Shown here: one piece after another, positions 62,511 through 64,000 of the stretch | Numbering within the stretch: the stretch's first letter is position 1 | Layout: the number at the start of each line of letters is the position of its first letter | DNA from: Putridiphycobacter sp965230195 | Lineage (GTDB): Bacteria; Bacteroidota; Bacteroidia; Flavobacteriales_D; Crocinitomicaceae | Length of the DNA stretch: 64,000 bases | NCBI GenBank assembly: GCA_965230195.1 | Contig: OZ245997.1 | Coordinates: 6,868,392 to 6,932,391, forward strand | Direction: 5' to 3' | Notes under the pieces: generated by a model | What the model was told of the DNA's origin: nothing | The model's input: only the letters and a program-made list of their open reading frames with translations | Databases searched by the model: none | Position numbers and translations under genes: made by a program

Positions 62511-63987
62511 CGCCCGGACGAGACAGGGTGAAGTTTGGCACCAACAAAATGGGCACAGTTGAGCTATGCTCGTCAACGATGGACTTGTAAGCCTGACGCA
62601 CCAGATCGATGGCTTGCTGCCGGGTCGGTGCCACGCGCGCGGCCTTGGCCAGTTCGTCCACTTTGCCCCCTGGTGCCGTGGTGTCATATCCCCAGGGGCT
62701 GTGGGTGGTAAAAACATTGTTCAGCAGATAGGTCGGATCTGTGTTGTTGTTGGAAGCATATTCGAGATACATGTCCGCTTCCCCATTGTCGAAGTAATTG
62801 TCGTAATAGACACCACTGTCATCGACCTCGATGATCTCGATATCCGCACCCACGGCGGCAAACATCTGATCGAGCATTTCGGGCATCGGTTTTACCGTCG
62901 AGACATTGGGATAGGCAGCAACCAGACGCAGGCTCAATGTGCGCCCGTCTTTCTTGCGCACCCCGTCAGAGCCCTTTACCCAACCTGCCTCATCAAGCAG
63001 CGCGTTCGCCTTCTCAAGATCAAAGCCAAACCCCTCGGCGTGGTCATCCCCAAGATTGAACATCCAGCCCGGAAGAATTGTCTTGGCAGGCTTGCCCTTG
63101 CCATCATAGAGCACCGTAGCAAGGGTGTCGCGGTCAATCGCCCAGGCCAGAGCCTGACGCACCCTGATATCGCTGGTGATATCATAGGGTGCCTTGCCGA
63201 GCATGTTGAACATGAGTGCGGCATAGCGGATCGGGCGGCTTTCATGCAGCAGGACCGAGCCGTCTTGCGGCATGGAAAGCATCATTTGCGGCGTCACTTC
63301 ACCGATGATGTCAACCTCGCCATTTTGCAACGCCAGAAGCCGCGCATTCTCATCCCCGATGAAGCGATAGGTGATCTTGTCGATCTTTGGGGCCTGCCCC
63401 CAATAGTCCGGGTTCCGCTTGATCGTGATCTGTTTCTTCGGCTCATAGCTTTCCAGCAGATATGGCCCGGTACCAATGGGGTTTTCTGCCATCTTATCGG
63501 TGGGAAGGAACAAGGACGTTCCGCGATGGGTCATGTTTTCTATGACCAGAGCGGACTGAACTTCCGAACGAAACGAGATCTGATGCTCCCCCAGCTTGGT
63601 AAAGCTGGTCTGGTCGAGCTGCAAAAAGTCGGATTTGTTTTTGTCATAAAGCTTCAGCGATGCGATCGCGCTGTCAGCGTTGAAGTCCGTGCCATCCGAA
63701 AAGGTCACATTCTCCTGAAGCGTGACATTGTAGGTGCCATCCTTATAGGACCACTCCTTGAACAGGAGCGGAGACGGATTGAAATTGGCATCCGGCTTGA
63801 CGGCCGTCTCAGCAATGTATCCGGAAGGACGGTTTGTGGTGAATGTGAATTTGTTCTCGGCAACGCTGTATCGATCCGCCTTGACGGCGATTGTCAAATG
63901 GGTTTCGGCAAACGCAGAGACATGAAGAACAGGCAGCACACAAAGAGCTGCGGCGGCCACACGGGACGCAAAAAGAGACGTGATCAT
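62507..63987 (-). CDS. ABC transporter solute-binding protein, family 5 (3' end cut)
   Basis: From ATG 63987 the protein has a signal peptide (MITSLFASRVAAAALCVLPV) and the peptide/nickel-binding SBP_bac_5 pattern: PIGTGPYLLESYEPKKQITI, NPDYWGQAPKIDKITYRFIG, RVRQALAWAIDRDTL, and the C-terminal PILLVPNFTLSRPGV. It binds peptides or similar solutes in the periplasm for an inner-membrane ABC permease. The last codons before the stop come from the flavobacterial side. GC content, codon use and family point to an alphaproteobacterium. Confidence 0.9.
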
Positions 63988-64000
63988 TGTATCGGGTCTT

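Noticed and set aside
62503..64000. Recent horizontal transfer as the cause of the GC jump
   Set aside because: No repeat, recombinase or insertion-sequence end is seen and genes on both strands are broken at the same base; assembly chimera is simpler.
1..64000. CRISPR array or reverse transcriptase/retron
   Set aside because: No regularly spaced identical repeats with spacers and no RT motifs were seen anywhere in the window.

Overview
The window is AT-rich, with many TAnnTTTG-type promoter elements, TonB-dependent receptor and type IX secretion (T9SS) sorting-tail genes, RteC/excisionase-type genes and LuxR-TPR regulators. Together these point to a marine-type Bacteroidota (flavobacterial) genome. 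The last ~1.5 kb (from about 62,503) is different: it is GC-rich and encodes an alphaproteobacterial-looking ABC transporter binding protein that starts abruptly inside a flavobacterial gene. I read this as a chimeric assembly join.

Layout. 1-6 kb is ordinary chromosome: the start of an rsgA gene, a TPR-LuxR regulator, an envelope protein/lipoprotein pair and two tandem bestrophins. 6.1-35.2 kb is an accessory island (or nested islands), bracketed by direct repeats that match the 3' end of a tRNA-Asp gene (6477-6495 and 35229-35244) and carrying two closely related tyrosine recombinases. Its cargo is: a UvrA-like ABC ATPase/DHFR-like/AraC cluster; a ubiquitin-like conjugation module (13.9-20.4 kb: MBL hydrolase, an E2-E1-JAB triple fusion, membrane proteins and an LRAT-type acyltransferase) preceded by a GC-rich, apparently noncoding transcript region; excisionase/ATPase/RteC mobility genes; a Crp-like locus with three identical 12-bp palindromes; and a SpeD + BpsA-like polyamine cluster with three TetR regulators sharing an operator.

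35.4-52.9 kb looks like an integrated tailless virus-like element. It has its own integrase, and a long leftward unit that includes a DNA methyltransferase-RadC fusion, an ATPase, a patatin-like lipase, peptidoglycan-active and membrane-anchored proteins, a transglutaminase-like protein and several small beta-rich proteins. No terminase, portal or tail gene is visible. A divergent control region with palindromes lies at 51.97-52.09 kb.

52.9-62.5 kb returns to chromosome-like genes: a membrane LuxR regulator, a five-fold 10-bp repeat, Fur/TonB receptor/methyltransferase, then two tandem copies of a ~600-bp unit. Each copy holds a long structured RNA with compensatory base changes in front of a secreted-protein gene. 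The first is a complete subtilisin-like T9SS protease; the second is cut off by the join.

Most promising for novelty: the repeated structured leader RNA, the E2-E1-JAB/MBL/LRAT operon, the tailless virus-like element with annexin-like repeats, and the mobile branched-polyamine cluster under TetR control.
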